Positions 25,673 to 34,103 of a stretch of DNA of 64,000 nucleotides are shown here, in pieces. Below the pieces are notes generated by a model. It saw only the letters and a program-made list of their open reading frames with translations. It searched no databases and was not told the DNA's origin. The stretch's first letter is position 1. Each line of letters starts with the position of its first letter. The translations under genes and the position numbers were made by a program. This stretch comes from Runella zeae DSM 19591 (lineage in GTDB: Bacteria; Bacteroidota; Bacteroidia; Cytophagales; Spirosomataceae). The stretch spans positions 62,001 through 126,000 of the forward strand of contig NZ_KE384037.1 in assembly GCF_000423565.1 (NCBI RefSeq). The letters run 5' to 3'.

Positions 25673-26263
25673 ATGCTTCAGAATAGCATAGTTAAACGCC
25701 TCTTAGCTTATTTTGCAAGGGGCTTGGTGCTAGTCGCACCCACCTACTTTACATTTATCATCATCAAAGAAGGTATCCGCTATTTAGATAGTATTCTGCC
25801 TATTTATATTGATACCAACGAAAAACAGCCCCTTTATTTACCAGGTCTAGGGCTACTTATCATTCTTTCCAGTATTGTATTATTGGGTTTTATTTTTTCG
25901 AGGTTTGTGCCCCAGTCTTTCTTTTCGTTTGGGGAAGGATTACTTAAAAGAATGCCACTAGTAAGTCTCATCTACTACGCTATCAAAGATCTTATCACGG
26001 CCTTTGTAGGAGACAAAAAGAAATTTAACCAGCCTGTTTTGGTTACAATCAATGTACCTTCTAATCTCAAAAAATTAGGTTTTATTACCCAAAGTGACCT
26101 TGCAGCCCTAGGTCTTAATGATTATGTGGCAGTCTACTGCCCACATTCTTATGCTTTTTCGGGAGAGTTGTTTATTGTACCAAACGAGCAGGTAGAAGTA
26201 CTTGACTTATCAAGTACTGATGTAATGAAAATGATTGTTTCGGGAGGGGTATCGGTCAAGTAA
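25673..26263 (+). CDS. DUF502 family membrane protein
   Basis: 196 residues. The two N-terminal TM helices (about 10-32, LAYFARGLVLVAPTYFTF, and 54-78, LGLLIILSSIVLLGFIFS), the loop with MPLVSLIYYAIKDLITAF, and a C-terminal soluble domain (VLVTINVPSNLKKLGFITQ, YCPHSYAFSGELFIVPNEQV) match DUF502. The function is not established. An ATG directly after TTTCTTTCAAA is used as start. The convergent MraY-like gene ends three bases beyond its stop. Confidence 0.9.
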   Translation: MLQNSIVKRLLAYFARGLVLVAPTYFTFIIIKEGIRYLDSILPIYIDTNEKQPLYLPGLGLLIILSSIVLLGFIFSRFVPQSFFSFGEGLLKRMPLVSLIYYAIKDLITAFVGDKKKFNQPVLVTINVPSNLKKLGFITQSDLAALGLNDYVAVYCPHSYAFSGELFIVPNEQVEVLDLSSTDVMKMIVSGGVSVK

Positions 26264-26265
26264 AA

Positions 26266-27480
26266 CTATAAGCCTCTAATGAAGCGACGTGCCCAAGAAT
26301 ACTTTCCAGGATAACGATTACTGGCTTTCCAAATATCTGACCATCCTAGGTCTTTTTTGTTTTTCATAGCCCGCACTTTAAGAAAATAGCCAGCTACTAA
26401 ATACAAGCAAAAAAGCCCTACCAACACAAAAAAGGCTTGTGTGTTGGTAATGTATTTGAAGGTAAGAAAGTACCCTACCACGTTGATGATAGTCATACTC
26501 CAAAAGGTCAAGGAAGTTTGAAAGTGCGTAAGCCCATTGTCTAGCAGTACATGGTGCATGTGATTACGGTCTGCTTTGAAAGGCGAGCGCTTATTAAGAA
26601 TACGTACCAAGAATACCCGAAGTGTATCAAAAATAGGGACAATTAATAGTACAACTGCCAATACAGGTGCGTTAAAAAAGGCGTTGGTATCATGAATGTA
26701 AGTGACGTTGAGTCTGATGAATTTTACGGCAAAAAAAGCCAGTAAAAAACCTACAATCAAGGAACCTGTATCACCCATAAATATTTTGCTGGTTTTGGAA
26801 AAATTAAACCGCAAAAATCCTAGTAAGGCTCCCGACATCGAAAAAGCCATACAGGCCATCGAGAAATGATGATTCATCAAAAACCAAGTTCCGAAACTCA
26901 GTCCTGCAATAAAAGCAATCCCCCCCGCTAGCCCATCGACACCATCAATGAGATTGACGGCATTGATAAGGGCAATAAAAATAAAAATAGTAAAAGGGAT
27001 ACTTATAATATCTGGAATATGATACCATCCAAATATCCCAAAAAAGTTGTCTACTTTCAGTCCGCCTAAAAGAATCAAAGTAGATACAGCCAATACCTGC
27101 AACAACAACTTTTTGTTGGGGTCAAGCACCAATATATCATCTTTGAGTCCTAAGAAAAACAATATTGTTAAGCCTACAACGGCCAAACTCGTAAGGTAAG
27201 CATCCGTTTGTTCGTTGGTATGAGGCCAAAGGAAATGAGCAATTAATAAAGAAGCATAGATAGCGATTCCACCAAACTCTGGCGTTTCTTGTTGGTGAGA
27301 ACTTCTAAAGTTGGGCTTTTTCTTTAGCTCTAGCAATCCGCTAATGTTGATAATCACCGGAATCGATGTAACAGCCACGGCACACGCCACCAAAAAAGAG
27401 ATGAAGCACTGATATACTTCGTGCTCAAGTATATTTTGGTACTGTGTTCGTAAGACGTCTATCAGTATATCTGCATTCAT
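26266..27480 (-). CDS. MraY/WecA-like undecaprenyl-phosphate sugar-1-phosphate transferase
   Basis: 404 residues from the ATG at 27480; the frame is open 45 bases further upstream, but that extension has no membrane or signal character. An integral-membrane glycosyltransferase of the PNPT family that places a HexNAc-1-phosphate on undecaprenyl phosphate. Family motifs are visible: AVNLIDGVDGLAGG (Asp-rich catalytic region), IFMGDTGSL and DRNHMHHVLLDNGL, along with about ten TM helices. WecA-type (surface polysaccharide or teichoic initiation) is likelier than MraY (peptidoglycan) because of the DRNHMHH motif and its place next to GT2 and WcaF genes. It is the last gene of the minus-strand polysaccharide set. 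Confidence 0.9.
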   Translation of the reverse strand: MNADILIDVLRTQYQNILEHEVYQCFISFLVACAVAVTSIPVIINISGLLELKKKPNFRSSHQQETPEFGGIAIYASLLIAHFLWPHTNEQTDAYLTSLAVVGLTILFFLGLKDDILVLDPNKKLLLQVLAVSTLILLGGLKVDNFFGIFGWYHIPDIISIPFTIFIFIALINAVNLIDGVDGLAGGIAFIAGLSFGTWFLMNHHFSMACMAFSMSGALLGFLRFNFSKTSKIFMGDTGSLIVGFLLAFFAVKFIRLNVTYIHDTNAFFNAPVLAVVLLIVPIFDTLRVFLVRILNKRSPFKADRNHMHHVLLDNGLTHFQTSLTFWSMTIINVVGYFLTFKYITNTQAFFVLVGLFCLYLVAGYFLKVRAMKNKKDLGWSDIWKASNRYPGKYSWARRFIRGL

Positions 27481-27583
27481 AATAATTATTCCATTTGCCT
27501 CAATGTCTTCATAACTTGAAGACAAAAATTATAAAAATAAGATTGCCGAACAAAAAAGGCATTCGAAATTACGATTCAATTTA

Positions 27584-28348
27584 TTATTCGGTACGCTTTG
27601 GTTTGTCAACAAATTGTAAAACTTTTCGAATAGGTTTGAGCCAAGTTGTAAACCAATAGGGCTGTAAGTCATTTAGGTGCCACGCAAGGCGATCACTTTT
27701 GTTGGCTTCCAAGCGGTTGTTAAGAGTACTGTTGCTCACTCCTCCTACTCTCATAAGTGTGGTTACTTCAGGTAAGTAGGCCACGCTAATAGAATGTTTA
27801 TAGAGCATTCTCAGCATAAGTTCATAATCAGCAGCGCTGCCAAGGTCTGTTCTATACAAACCGTACTTCTCATAAGACGCGCGTTTCACAAAAAACGTTG
27901 GATGAGGAGGCATCCATCCATACAAGAAATTTTGCCTTTTGTAGCTCCCCGATTTCCAATATCTTTTGACTTTTGTTTTATCAATCCCATCTACGTATAA
28001 TAGGTCAGCGTAGATGCTTTCAGCTTGTGTTTTTTTGAGCGTATTTACGATTTTTTCGATTACAAAAGTATCTTTGTATAAATCGTCTGCATTCAGAATT
28101 CCTATCACATCTCCCGTTGCTAGCTTGATGCCCTTGTTCATTGCATCATAAATTCCAGCATCTTTTTCGGATAAAAATACAGCAATTTTCGTGCCGTAAC
28201 TTCTTATGATTTCTGGAGTAGAGTCTGTCGATTTACCATCAATAATGATATACTCAATATCTTTATATGACTGATTCACAACCGATTCTATACAGTCTCT
28301 AATGGTTTTTTCTCCGTTGAATACTACTGTAATGATACTTATTTTCAA
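27584..28348 (-). CDS. GT2 family glycosyltransferase
   Basis: 254 residues. GT-A fold with MKISIITVVFNGEKTIRDC, the nucleotide-binding IIIDGKSTDSTPEIIRSYG, the DxD-type metal site in IGILNADDLYKDT, and AADYELMLRMLYKHS as acceptor-side motif. The WcaA-like C-terminal section (SNSTLNNRLEANKSDRLAW) is typical of enzymes that extend exopolysaccharide or O-antigen repeat units. It is cytoplasmic and peripheral. Between the MraY-like and WcaF-like genes and on the same strand, it is likely part of one polysaccharide operon. Donor and acceptor sugars cannot be read from sequence. Confidence 0.92.
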   Translation of the reverse strand: MKISIITVVFNGEKTIRDCIESVVNQSYKDIEYIIIDGKSTDSTPEIIRSYGTKIAVFLSEKDAGIYDAMNKGIKLATGDVIGILNADDLYKDTFVIEKIVNTLKKTQAESIYADLLYVDGIDKTKVKRYWKSGSYKRQNFLYGWMPPHPTFFVKRASYEKYGLYRTDLGSAADYELMLRMLYKHSISVAYLPEVTTLMRVGGVSNSTLNNRLEANKSDRLAWHLNDLQPYWFTTWLKPIRKVLQFVDKPKRTE

Positions 28349-28401
28349 ACCTTTTGGCGACGTTTAATGACTGATGGGAAATAAAACTAGTACACAACTC
28401 C

Positions 28402-28977
28402 TCAACTTTCGATTTTGCGTTCTCTGACATATTGAGCTGGGTTTCCTTGATAAATTCCGTAAGCTTCTAAGTCTTTTACTGCTACCGAATTTACCGCTAA
28501 AACAGCATGTGAATAACACGTGACATTTGGGCACACAATCGCTTTAGCCCCAATCCACACACCTTCTTCCAATACTATTTTTCCCACCTTCAAATCGAAT
28601 TTACTATTTTTATAATCATGATTCCCGGTAAGCAACATCGCGCCTTGTGACAAACAAACATTCTTCCCCAGTACTACTTCGACCAAATTGTCTATCCACA
28701 CTTCTTCTCCTATCCAGACGTAATTTTCTACAATAAGTAACCAAGGATATTTAATATTTACTTTGGGCTTAATCATTACCTTTTCTCCTATCTTTGCACC
28801 AAACATTCTCAAAATCAACAACTTAACCCCAACAGGAACGGGAAAATATGAATTTATAAAAACAGGATTTACTAAAAACCATAATAAATTTTTTAGGAAA
28901 GGGGGCTGTTTGTACCAACTGTTATCGTACTTCGACAGGTCGGTTTTGAGCCGCTGTGAGGTCTTTTCCGTATTCAT
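28402..28977 (-). CDS. WcaF-like putative colanic-acid-type acetyltransferase
   Basis: 191 residues from ATG 28977; a start 15 bases further upstream is possible. The last 56 bases of the preceding GT2 gene overlap the beginning, typical of translational coupling. The N-terminal family motif is SKYDNSWYKQPPFLKNLLWF, and the C-terminal left-handed beta-helix shows hexapeptide-type repeats (IVENYVWIGEEVWIDNLVEV, GVWIGAKAIVCPNVTCYSH). The His of LLTGNHDYKN is the usual catalytic residue of this class. It should O-acetylate a sugar of the exopolysaccharide using acetyl-CoA. Confidence 0.9.
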   Translation of the reverse strand: MNTEKTSQRLKTDLSKYDNSWYKQPPFLKNLLWFLVNPVFINSYFPVPVGVKLLILRMFGAKIGEKVMIKPKVNIKYPWLLIVENYVWIGEEVWIDNLVEVVLGKNVCLSQGAMLLTGNHDYKNSKFDLKVGKIVLEEGVWIGAKAIVCPNVTCYSHAVLAVNSVAVKDLEAYGIYQGNPAQYVRERKIES

Positions 28978-29854
28978 TTTTAAAGAAGTCAATGATAGCT
29001 TGTTTGTCGTGTCCTACTCTGTAATAAACTTCGTATATCTTGGCATCTACCAAAAACCGATACCATAGGCCTTGTAAAAAGTGCCACATCAGGCCCTTTG
29101 TTCCATCCAAAAAGCCTAACTTCACAAAATATCTATACAAAAAATACGCAAACGGACGAGTAAAGAGGGGTAAAGAAGCATATTTATGCTTCAAGAAGCG
29201 CTTACGTTGGTCTTGGGTACCAAACAACTTAGGTATAACGCGTTCGGCGTCTCCAAAATTATATTTTATATCTAATAAATCAATGACCTCTCTGATGGCA
29301 TAATTATTGTGCTTTTGGGTCCACCAGGTAAGGTTATTGAGATTGTGATCGACGATGTCGTTCTGAAACTGCACCGTTTGCCCTTCCGAAAGTTTAATGT
29401 GCTCATCCATCCAAAGCTCTTCACAAATCCCTTGCCCTTTTCTCCAAACCCGCAACAGCCATGTGGGATAATATCCGCCACGTCTTATCCACTGATTCAT
29501 AAACATTACTCGCCGCTTCACATACACTCCCGAGATAGACGAATCTAAAGAAGCGATGTTGGTCTTGATTTCGTTGGCAAGTTCGGGAGTGACATATTCA
29601 TCGGCATCCATACGCATCAGCCACTTAGTATCAAAAGGGATATTTTCTATCCCAAAATTAAACTGTACCGCATACGTAATCCAAGCATTATACACTACTT
29701 TAGCGCCAAGTGACTCGGCAATGCTCACGGTACGGTCGGTAGAGCCCGAATCCACAATAAAAACCTTGTCGGTAAAAGGCATCAAACTCCGAATACACCT
29801 CTCAATGTGTTTTTCTTCGTTGTATGTCAGTATAATAACCGAAATATCATTCAT
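28922..29854 (-). CDS. GT2 family glycosyltransferase (WaaE/KdtX-like)
   Basis: 310 residues from ATG 29854; an in-frame ATG 18 bases upstream is less likely. NDISVIILTYNEEKHIERCI, KVFIVDSGSTDRTVSIAESL and the metal site WLMRMDADEYVT define a GT-A glycosyltransferase resembling the lipopolysaccharide-core beta-glucosyltransferases WaaE/KdtX. The C-terminus has aromatic-rich, membrane-associating helices (FTRPFAYFLYRYFVKLGFLD). It is the first gene of the minus-strand polysaccharide cluster and ends inside the WcaF-like gene. The divergent aroA promoter lies about 45 bases upstream of its start. Confidence 0.9.
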   Translation of the reverse strand: MNDISVIILTYNEEKHIERCIRSLMPFTDKVFIVDSGSTDRTVSIAESLGAKVVYNAWITYAVQFNFGIENIPFDTKWLMRMDADEYVTPELANEIKTNIASLDSSISGVYVKRRVMFMNQWIRRGGYYPTWLLRVWRKGQGICEELWMDEHIKLSEGQTVQFQNDIVDHNLNNLTWWTQKHNNYAIREVIDLLDIKYNFGDAERVIPKLFGTQDQRKRFLKHKYASLPLFTRPFAYFLYRYFVKLGFLDGTKGLMWHFLQGLWYRFLVDAKIYEVYYRVGHDKQAIIDFFKNEYGKDLTAAQNRPVEVR

Positions 29855-29895
29855 GGTAGATGACATAATCAAGTTGCAAATTGTACTTTTTTATG

Positions 29896-29925
29896 TTGAA
29901 AAGCAAAAAAATGCCTTTAACTTTG
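29896..29925 (+). promoter_or_regulatory. aroA promoter
   Basis: TTG at 29896-29898, a 19-base spacer and TAACTTTG at 29918-29925, an exact match to the Bacteroidota TTG-N17-23-TAnnTTTG consensus. Transcription would start near 29932, leaving a leader of about 108 bases before the ATG at 30040. The same core elements and spacing occur before proB. Confidence 0.7.
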
Positions 29926-30039
29926 TAAAATTATCATACGAATACCACGCTAAACGGTAAGCTGTTGACACAAGGGCTTCTGTATTTTAATTGTGTTATT
30001 TTGTGTTACCTAGCGATTCTCGTCCAAAGTCACTTTTTC

Positions 30040-31293
30040 ATGAAATCCATTACAGTTTACCCACCTTCTCAATCCATCCGTGCTGAAATTCAGTTGGCTT
30101 CTTCCAAAAGCGAAAGCAACAGAGCATTGATTATCAACGCTCTTACTGGATTTAAAGGAAACTTAGAAAATCTTTCGTCTGCTCGCGATACCCAAACCAT
30201 GCTCCGCCTTCTCCAATCTCCAGAAGCCATTGCGGATGTCTTAGACGCGGGTACCACCATGCGTTTTCTAACAGCCTATTTTGCGGTAACAGGCCAACAC
30301 AAAACCATGACAGGGACTCCTCGTATGTGTGAGCGCCCTATTGGAATTTTGGTAGATGCCTTGCGCACTTTAGGGGCCGATATTAGTTATCAACAAAATG
30401 AAGGATATCCTCCTACCCTCTTGAAAGGATTCAATTATACGGGTCAAAACCGAGTGAAAGTCAGAGGCGATGTAAGTAGCCAATACATCTCCGCATTGCT
30501 AATGATCGGGCCTACTCTGCCAGAAGGAATTGTATTGGAACTCACAGGCGATATAGGCTCTCGTCCTTATATCGAAATGACGCTCCAACAGATGCGCGCT
30601 TTTGGAGTAGAATCCATCGCTGATTGGGATGCTAAAACTATTACTGTCACCGCAAAGCCTTATATTCCGTGTACTTATCAGGTAGAGTCTGACTGGTCGG
30701 GAGCAAGTTATTGGTATAGCTTGGTGGCCCTTGCGCCTGACGCTGAGGTGGAATTGCTTGGCCTTAAAGAAAACTCATTACAAGGCGACAGCGCGATTGC
30801 AGCTATCATGAAGTACATGGGGGTCAAAAGTACATTTACCAACCGAGGTGTTTTACTTTCTAAAATTCCCGCCTCTGACGCTTTTGAATGGGATTTTACC
30901 GATTGTCCTGATTTAGCCCAAACGGTAGCCGCTTGCGCTGTAGCCAAGGGAATTACGGTAACGATGACGGGTATTGAAAGCCTCAAAATCAAAGAAACCG
31001 ACCGCGTCAGCGCCCTTCAAGCAGAATTGCCCAAAATCGGGGGAGAATTAGTAGAAATAAAAACCAATGAGGTGTATGAAGTACGGAGACTCAATAATAT
31101 TGAAAATACAGATGCTGTACCTCAGATTGACACTTACGACGACCACCGTATGGCTATGGCTTTCGCTCCCGTCGGGATGTGTTTTCCTGTGACTATTGCG
31201 GAGTCGCATGTAGTAGCCAAATCCTATCCAAGTTTTTGGGAAGATTTACAAAAAGTGACCACCCTTCAATCAACCACTGCTTTTGCTGATTAG
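30040..31293 (+). CDS. aroA: 3-phosphoshikimate 1-carboxyvinyltransferase (EPSP synthase)
   Basis: 417 residues. ATG 30040 is chosen because the family begins here (MKSITVYPPSQSIRAEIQLA); the 75 bases of open frame upstream encode a hydrophobic run unlike any EPSP synthase. Sixth step of the shikimate pathway, joining PEP to shikimate-3-phosphate. Motifs: SSKSESNRALIIN (phosphoshikimate site), LDAGTTMRFLTAYFAV, GDVSSQYISALLMIGP, IKETDRVSALQAEL and DTYDDHRMAMAFAP. The glycine in DAGTTMRFL, which in some class I enzymes affects glyphosate response, is present. The enzyme is cytoplasmic and the protein appears complete. Confidence 0.96.
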   Translation: MKSITVYPPSQSIRAEIQLASSKSESNRALIINALTGFKGNLENLSSARDTQTMLRLLQSPEAIADVLDAGTTMRFLTAYFAVTGQHKTMTGTPRMCERPIGILVDALRTLGADISYQQNEGYPPTLLKGFNYTGQNRVKVRGDVSSQYISALLMIGPTLPEGIVLELTGDIGSRPYIEMTLQQMRAFGVESIADWDAKTITVTAKPYIPCTYQVESDWSGASYWYSLVALAPDAEVELLGLKENSLQGDSAIAAIMKYMGVKSTFTNRGVLLSKIPASDAFEWDFTDCPDLAQTVAACAVAKGITVTMTGIESLKIKETDRVSALQAELPKIGGELVEIKTNEVYEVRRLNNIENTDAVPQIDTYDDHRMAMAFAPVGMCFPVTIAESHVVAKSYPSFWEDLQKVTTLQSTTAFAD

Positions 31294-31312
31294 CATAAGT
31301 AGCTGCTTTCTT

Positions 31313-31349
31313 CTATCTTTCCCAAGAAGATTGTTTTTGGGAAAGATAG
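31313..31349. other. Hairpin between aroA and the ABC transporter gene
   Basis: CTATCTTTCCCA (31313-31324) pairs exactly with TGGGAAAGATAG (31338-31349) with a 13-base loop. There is no T run after it, so it is a weak terminator at best. Its place 18 bases before the ABC gene's ATG suggests an mRNA structure that limits read-through or protects an mRNA end. Confidence 0.5.
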
Positions 31350-31367
31350 TCTTACATTTCATCAGCC

Positions 31368-33137
31368 ATGCAAAATCCCTACTTCTCGTTGCTTCGCACT
31401 GCTTGGCGGTATGCACGCCAGCAAAAAGGGCGCTATTTACTGATATATAGTCTATTTGTATTAGCAAATATTGTTTTTGCACTCAATCCTCTCATTTATG
31501 GGTGGTTTATTGAAGCTATTCAAAAAGAAGGCACTGGCGTCATCAGGCATGTGTGGATGTATGCAGGAAGCTATCTATTTTTGATGCTGCTTGAATGGGC
31601 TTTTCACGGGCCCGCACGCGTCATGGAGCGAGAATTGGCATTCAATCTAAGTCGTAATTTTCTGGACGAAATGTACCATCAGGCGCTTCACTTACCCGTA
31701 CGGTGGCATCAAGACCACCACAGTGGTGCTACCATCAATCGTATTCGTAAAGCCTACGAAGCCCTGAAAGATTTCTTCCAAAATGGCTTCATGTTTTTAC
31801 ACGCTTTTTCTAAGTTTATATTCTCCTTTGTAGCCATTCTTTATTTTTCTCCTTTTTATGGAGGAATAGGAGTATTGATAGGCGGCTTTACCGTTTGGAT
31901 TATTTTTAAGTTTGATAAACCTTTTATCAAAGCTCTCGACGAAACCAACGAAAAAGAACACGTCGTATCTTCTACGCTATTTGATAGCCTTTCCAATATT
32001 ATCACGGTGATTACCCTACGCCTTGAAAAAAGAATGCAGCATAGTTTGTTGGGAAAAGTAGCGGAGGTATTTCCCCCTTTTCGACGTACGGTCGTCATCA
32101 ACGAGTGGAAATGGTTTGTGGCGAGCGTCTTAATTGGTGTCATTTATGTGGTGGTGGCGGTAGGTTATGTATACGAACATTACGTTCCTAATGAGGTATT
32201 TCTAGTAGGCGGTTTGGTTACGCTGTTGGGATATGTCAATCAGTTTACGAGTGTATTTCAAGATGTAGCATGGCAATACACCGAAATCATTCGCTACAAC
32301 ACCGACGTCCAAACGGCTCGTAGCATCGGGGAGGCATATACTCAACAGCACCGTCCCGAAACCACGGACATTCTTCCTTCAAATTGGCAAGAGATACAGA
32401 TACAGAATTTGAATTTTTCGCATCAACAAACCTACGACGCCCAACATAGAGCACATAGCCTTCATGACCTTCGAATTCGTATCAAGCGCGGTCACAAAAT
32501 CGCTTTTATCGGTGAAAGCGGTAGTGGAAAAAGCACATTGCTTGCCTTGCTTAGGGGGCTTTACGAGCCAGAAAAAGGTGTTTTGGTGAGTATTGACGGC
32601 CAAAATTTCAATGGTCTGGAATCGCTCACAGACACCGTGACTCTTTTTCCACAAGAACCTGAAATCTTTGAAAACACCATTGAATACAATATCACGTTAG
32701 GACTTCCTTTTGAAGAATCCGACATTATGGAAGTATGCGCTACCACGCAGTTTGCTGAGGTGGTCGGTCAGCTGCCGAGTGGCCTTCAATCCAATATCCA
32801 AGAAAAAGGAGTTAATCTCTCTGGCGGACAAAAACAGCGCCTTGCTTTGGCACGGGGTGTGTTGGCGGCTCGTAGTAGTGAGATTGTATTGCTCGACGAA
32901 CCTACCAGTAGTGTTGACCCAAAAACCGAAGTCTTGATTTATGACCAACTCTTTGAGGAGTTTAAAGGAAAAGCCGTACTTTCTTCATTGCACCGCTTAC
33001 ACTTGCTTGCTAAGTTTGATTATGTCTATATTTTACAAAATGGGCGCATTGTAGAGGAAGGGACTTTTGAAAATTTACGTCAACAAAGCCCTATTTTTCA
33101 GGATTTGTGGCGGCATCAAGAAAAATTAAAAGCCTAA
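31368..33137 (+). CDS. ABC transporter, fused permease and ATPase (exporter type)
   Basis: 589 residues. A membrane domain with six TM helices (about 20-310; YLLIYSLFVLANIVFALNPL) precedes the ATPase domain (about 340-585). Walker A GESGSGKSTLL, the Q-loop near TLFPQEPEIFENTIEYN, signature LSGGQKQRLALARG, Walker B EIVLLDEPTSSVDP and H-loop SSLHRLHLL are all present. Dimers of such half-transporters (MsbA-like) export lipids, drugs or peptides. Only 74 bases separate it from aroA, so it may partly share transcription. The substrate cannot be read from sequence. Confidence 0.92.
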   Translation: MQNPYFSLLRTAWRYARQQKGRYLLIYSLFVLANIVFALNPLIYGWFIEAIQKEGTGVIRHVWMYAGSYLFLMLLEWAFHGPARVMERELAFNLSRNFLDEMYHQALHLPVRWHQDHHSGATINRIRKAYEALKDFFQNGFMFLHAFSKFIFSFVAILYFSPFYGGIGVLIGGFTVWIIFKFDKPFIKALDETNEKEHVVSSTLFDSLSNIITVITLRLEKRMQHSLLGKVAEVFPPFRRTVVINEWKWFVASVLIGVIYVVVAVGYVYEHYVPNEVFLVGGLVTLLGYVNQFTSVFQDVAWQYTEIIRYNTDVQTARSIGEAYTQQHRPETTDILPSNWQEIQIQNLNFSHQQTYDAQHRAHSLHDLRIRIKRGHKIAFIGESGSGKSTLLALLRGLYEPEKGVLVSIDGQNFNGLESLTDTVTLFPQEPEIFENTIEYNITLGLPFEESDIMEVCATTQFAEVVGQLPSGLQSNIQEKGVNLSGGQKQRLALARGVLAARSSEIVLLDEPTSSVDPKTEVLIYDQLFEEFKGKAVLSSLHRLHLLAKFDYVYILQNGRIVEEGTFENLRQQSPIFQDLWRHQEKLKA

Positions 33138-33184
33138 AGCCTTTCCAAGTTTAAAAAAACTTAGAAAGGCTTTAGGCTTTTTTG
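33128..33184. terminator. Bidirectional intrinsic terminator
   Basis: An 18-bp perfect stem, AAAAGCCTAAAGCCTTTC (33128-33145) with GAAAGGCTTTAGGCTTTT (33164-33181), extended inward by AAGTTT/AAACTT. T runs flank it on both strands, so it can stop the ABC transporter transcript and the convergent phosphohydrolase transcript. Confidence 0.9.
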
Positions 33185-33193
33185 GAGAAAATA

Positions 33194-34036
33194 TTACTGA
33201 AGCACTACTTTGGCTACCACAGGCTGATGATCTGAAGGATAGCGTTGGTCTTTGGCATCAGTCAAAACTCCGTATTTCAGTACCGATACTTTAGGACTGG
33301 TAAAAATATAATCGATGCGATTTTTCATAGGCGCATCAAATTTGAAGGCATTAAACGTACCTTCTGGGCCATAAGGCGCTTGTTGGGATACTTTTTTAGA
33401 ATCACTAAGCAAAGTCTCTATCTCCTTGATTTGTTCGGTGTCGGGAGTAGAATTAAAATCTCCTACCAAAATTGTAGTCTCATTTTTAGCGATTTCCTTG
33501 ATTTTCTGAACCATCAATTTTCCTGATTGACGACGCGCCTCTACGCCTTGGTGATCAAAGTGAACGCTGAAGAAATAAAATGTTTTTTTGGTAACAACGT
33601 CTTTGAATTTAATCCACGAACAAATACGATTGCAACAAGTAGCATCCCAGCCTTTAGATGGCTTATCGGGGGTTTCACTCAACCAAAAATTGCCAGATTC
33701 CAACACATTAAAACGGTCTTTTTTGTAAAAAATAGCCGAATGCTCACCTGCCTGCTGCCCGTCGTCACGACCAGCACCAAAAAAAGCAAACTCTTTCAGC
33801 TCGGCAATATCATCAAGCTGACCTCTAAGCCCTTCTTGGGTTCCGAAAATATCAAACTCGTGATAACGTATAAGCGCTTTAACATTTTCTTTGCGGTTGG
33901 GCCAAGCATTGACACCGTCATTGGCCGTATTGTAACGTAGGTTATAAGAAGCTACTACGATAGGTGTGTTTTTTTGAGCAAAGCTAAATTCTACAAAGAA
34001 GCTCAATACTAGAAGAAAGCAAATAGATTTGTTCAT
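33194..34036 (-). CDS. Exported endonuclease/exonuclease/phosphatase-fold protein
   Basis: 280 residues. Signal peptide to about residue 21 (FVEFSFA-Q). The EEP fold is clear: NTPIVVASYNLRYNTANDG, IFGTQEGLRGQLDDI (catalytic Glu), FFSVHFDHQGVEARRQSG, TTILVGDFNSTPDTEQ and the final RYPSDHQPVVAKV (Asp-His). Proteins of this type include DNases, sphingomyelinases and inositol phosphatases. The short SVHFDHQG and NSTP motifs do not decide between them. A -7-like TACCTTTG lies about 26 bases upstream (34062-34069, minus). It is separated from the neighbouring M20 peptidase by 67 bases and probably has its own promoter. Confidence 0.88.
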   Translation of the reverse strand: MNKSICFLLVLSFFVEFSFAQKNTPIVVASYNLRYNTANDGVNAWPNRKENVKALIRYHEFDIFGTQEGLRGQLDDIAELKEFAFFGAGRDDGQQAGEHSAIFYKKDRFNVLESGNFWLSETPDKPSKGWDATCCNRICSWIKFKDVVTKKTFYFFSVHFDHQGVEARRQSGKLMVQKIKEIAKNETTILVGDFNSTPDTEQIKEIETLLSDSKKVSQQAPYGPEGTFNAFKFDAPMKNRIDYIFTSPKVSVLKYGVLTDAKDQRYPSDHQPVVAKVVLQ

Positions 34037-34103
34037 AGAAATTGGGGATTGAATGATTTTTCAAAGGTAAAAGGATGAATCCAAACCATCTACCCACCAA
34101 ATG

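Noticed and set aside
26266-27480. MraY of peptidoglycan synthesis
   Set aside because: No cell-wall cluster genes are near, and the DRNHMHH motif plus GT2/WcaF neighbours fit a WecA-like surface-polysaccharide enzyme better.
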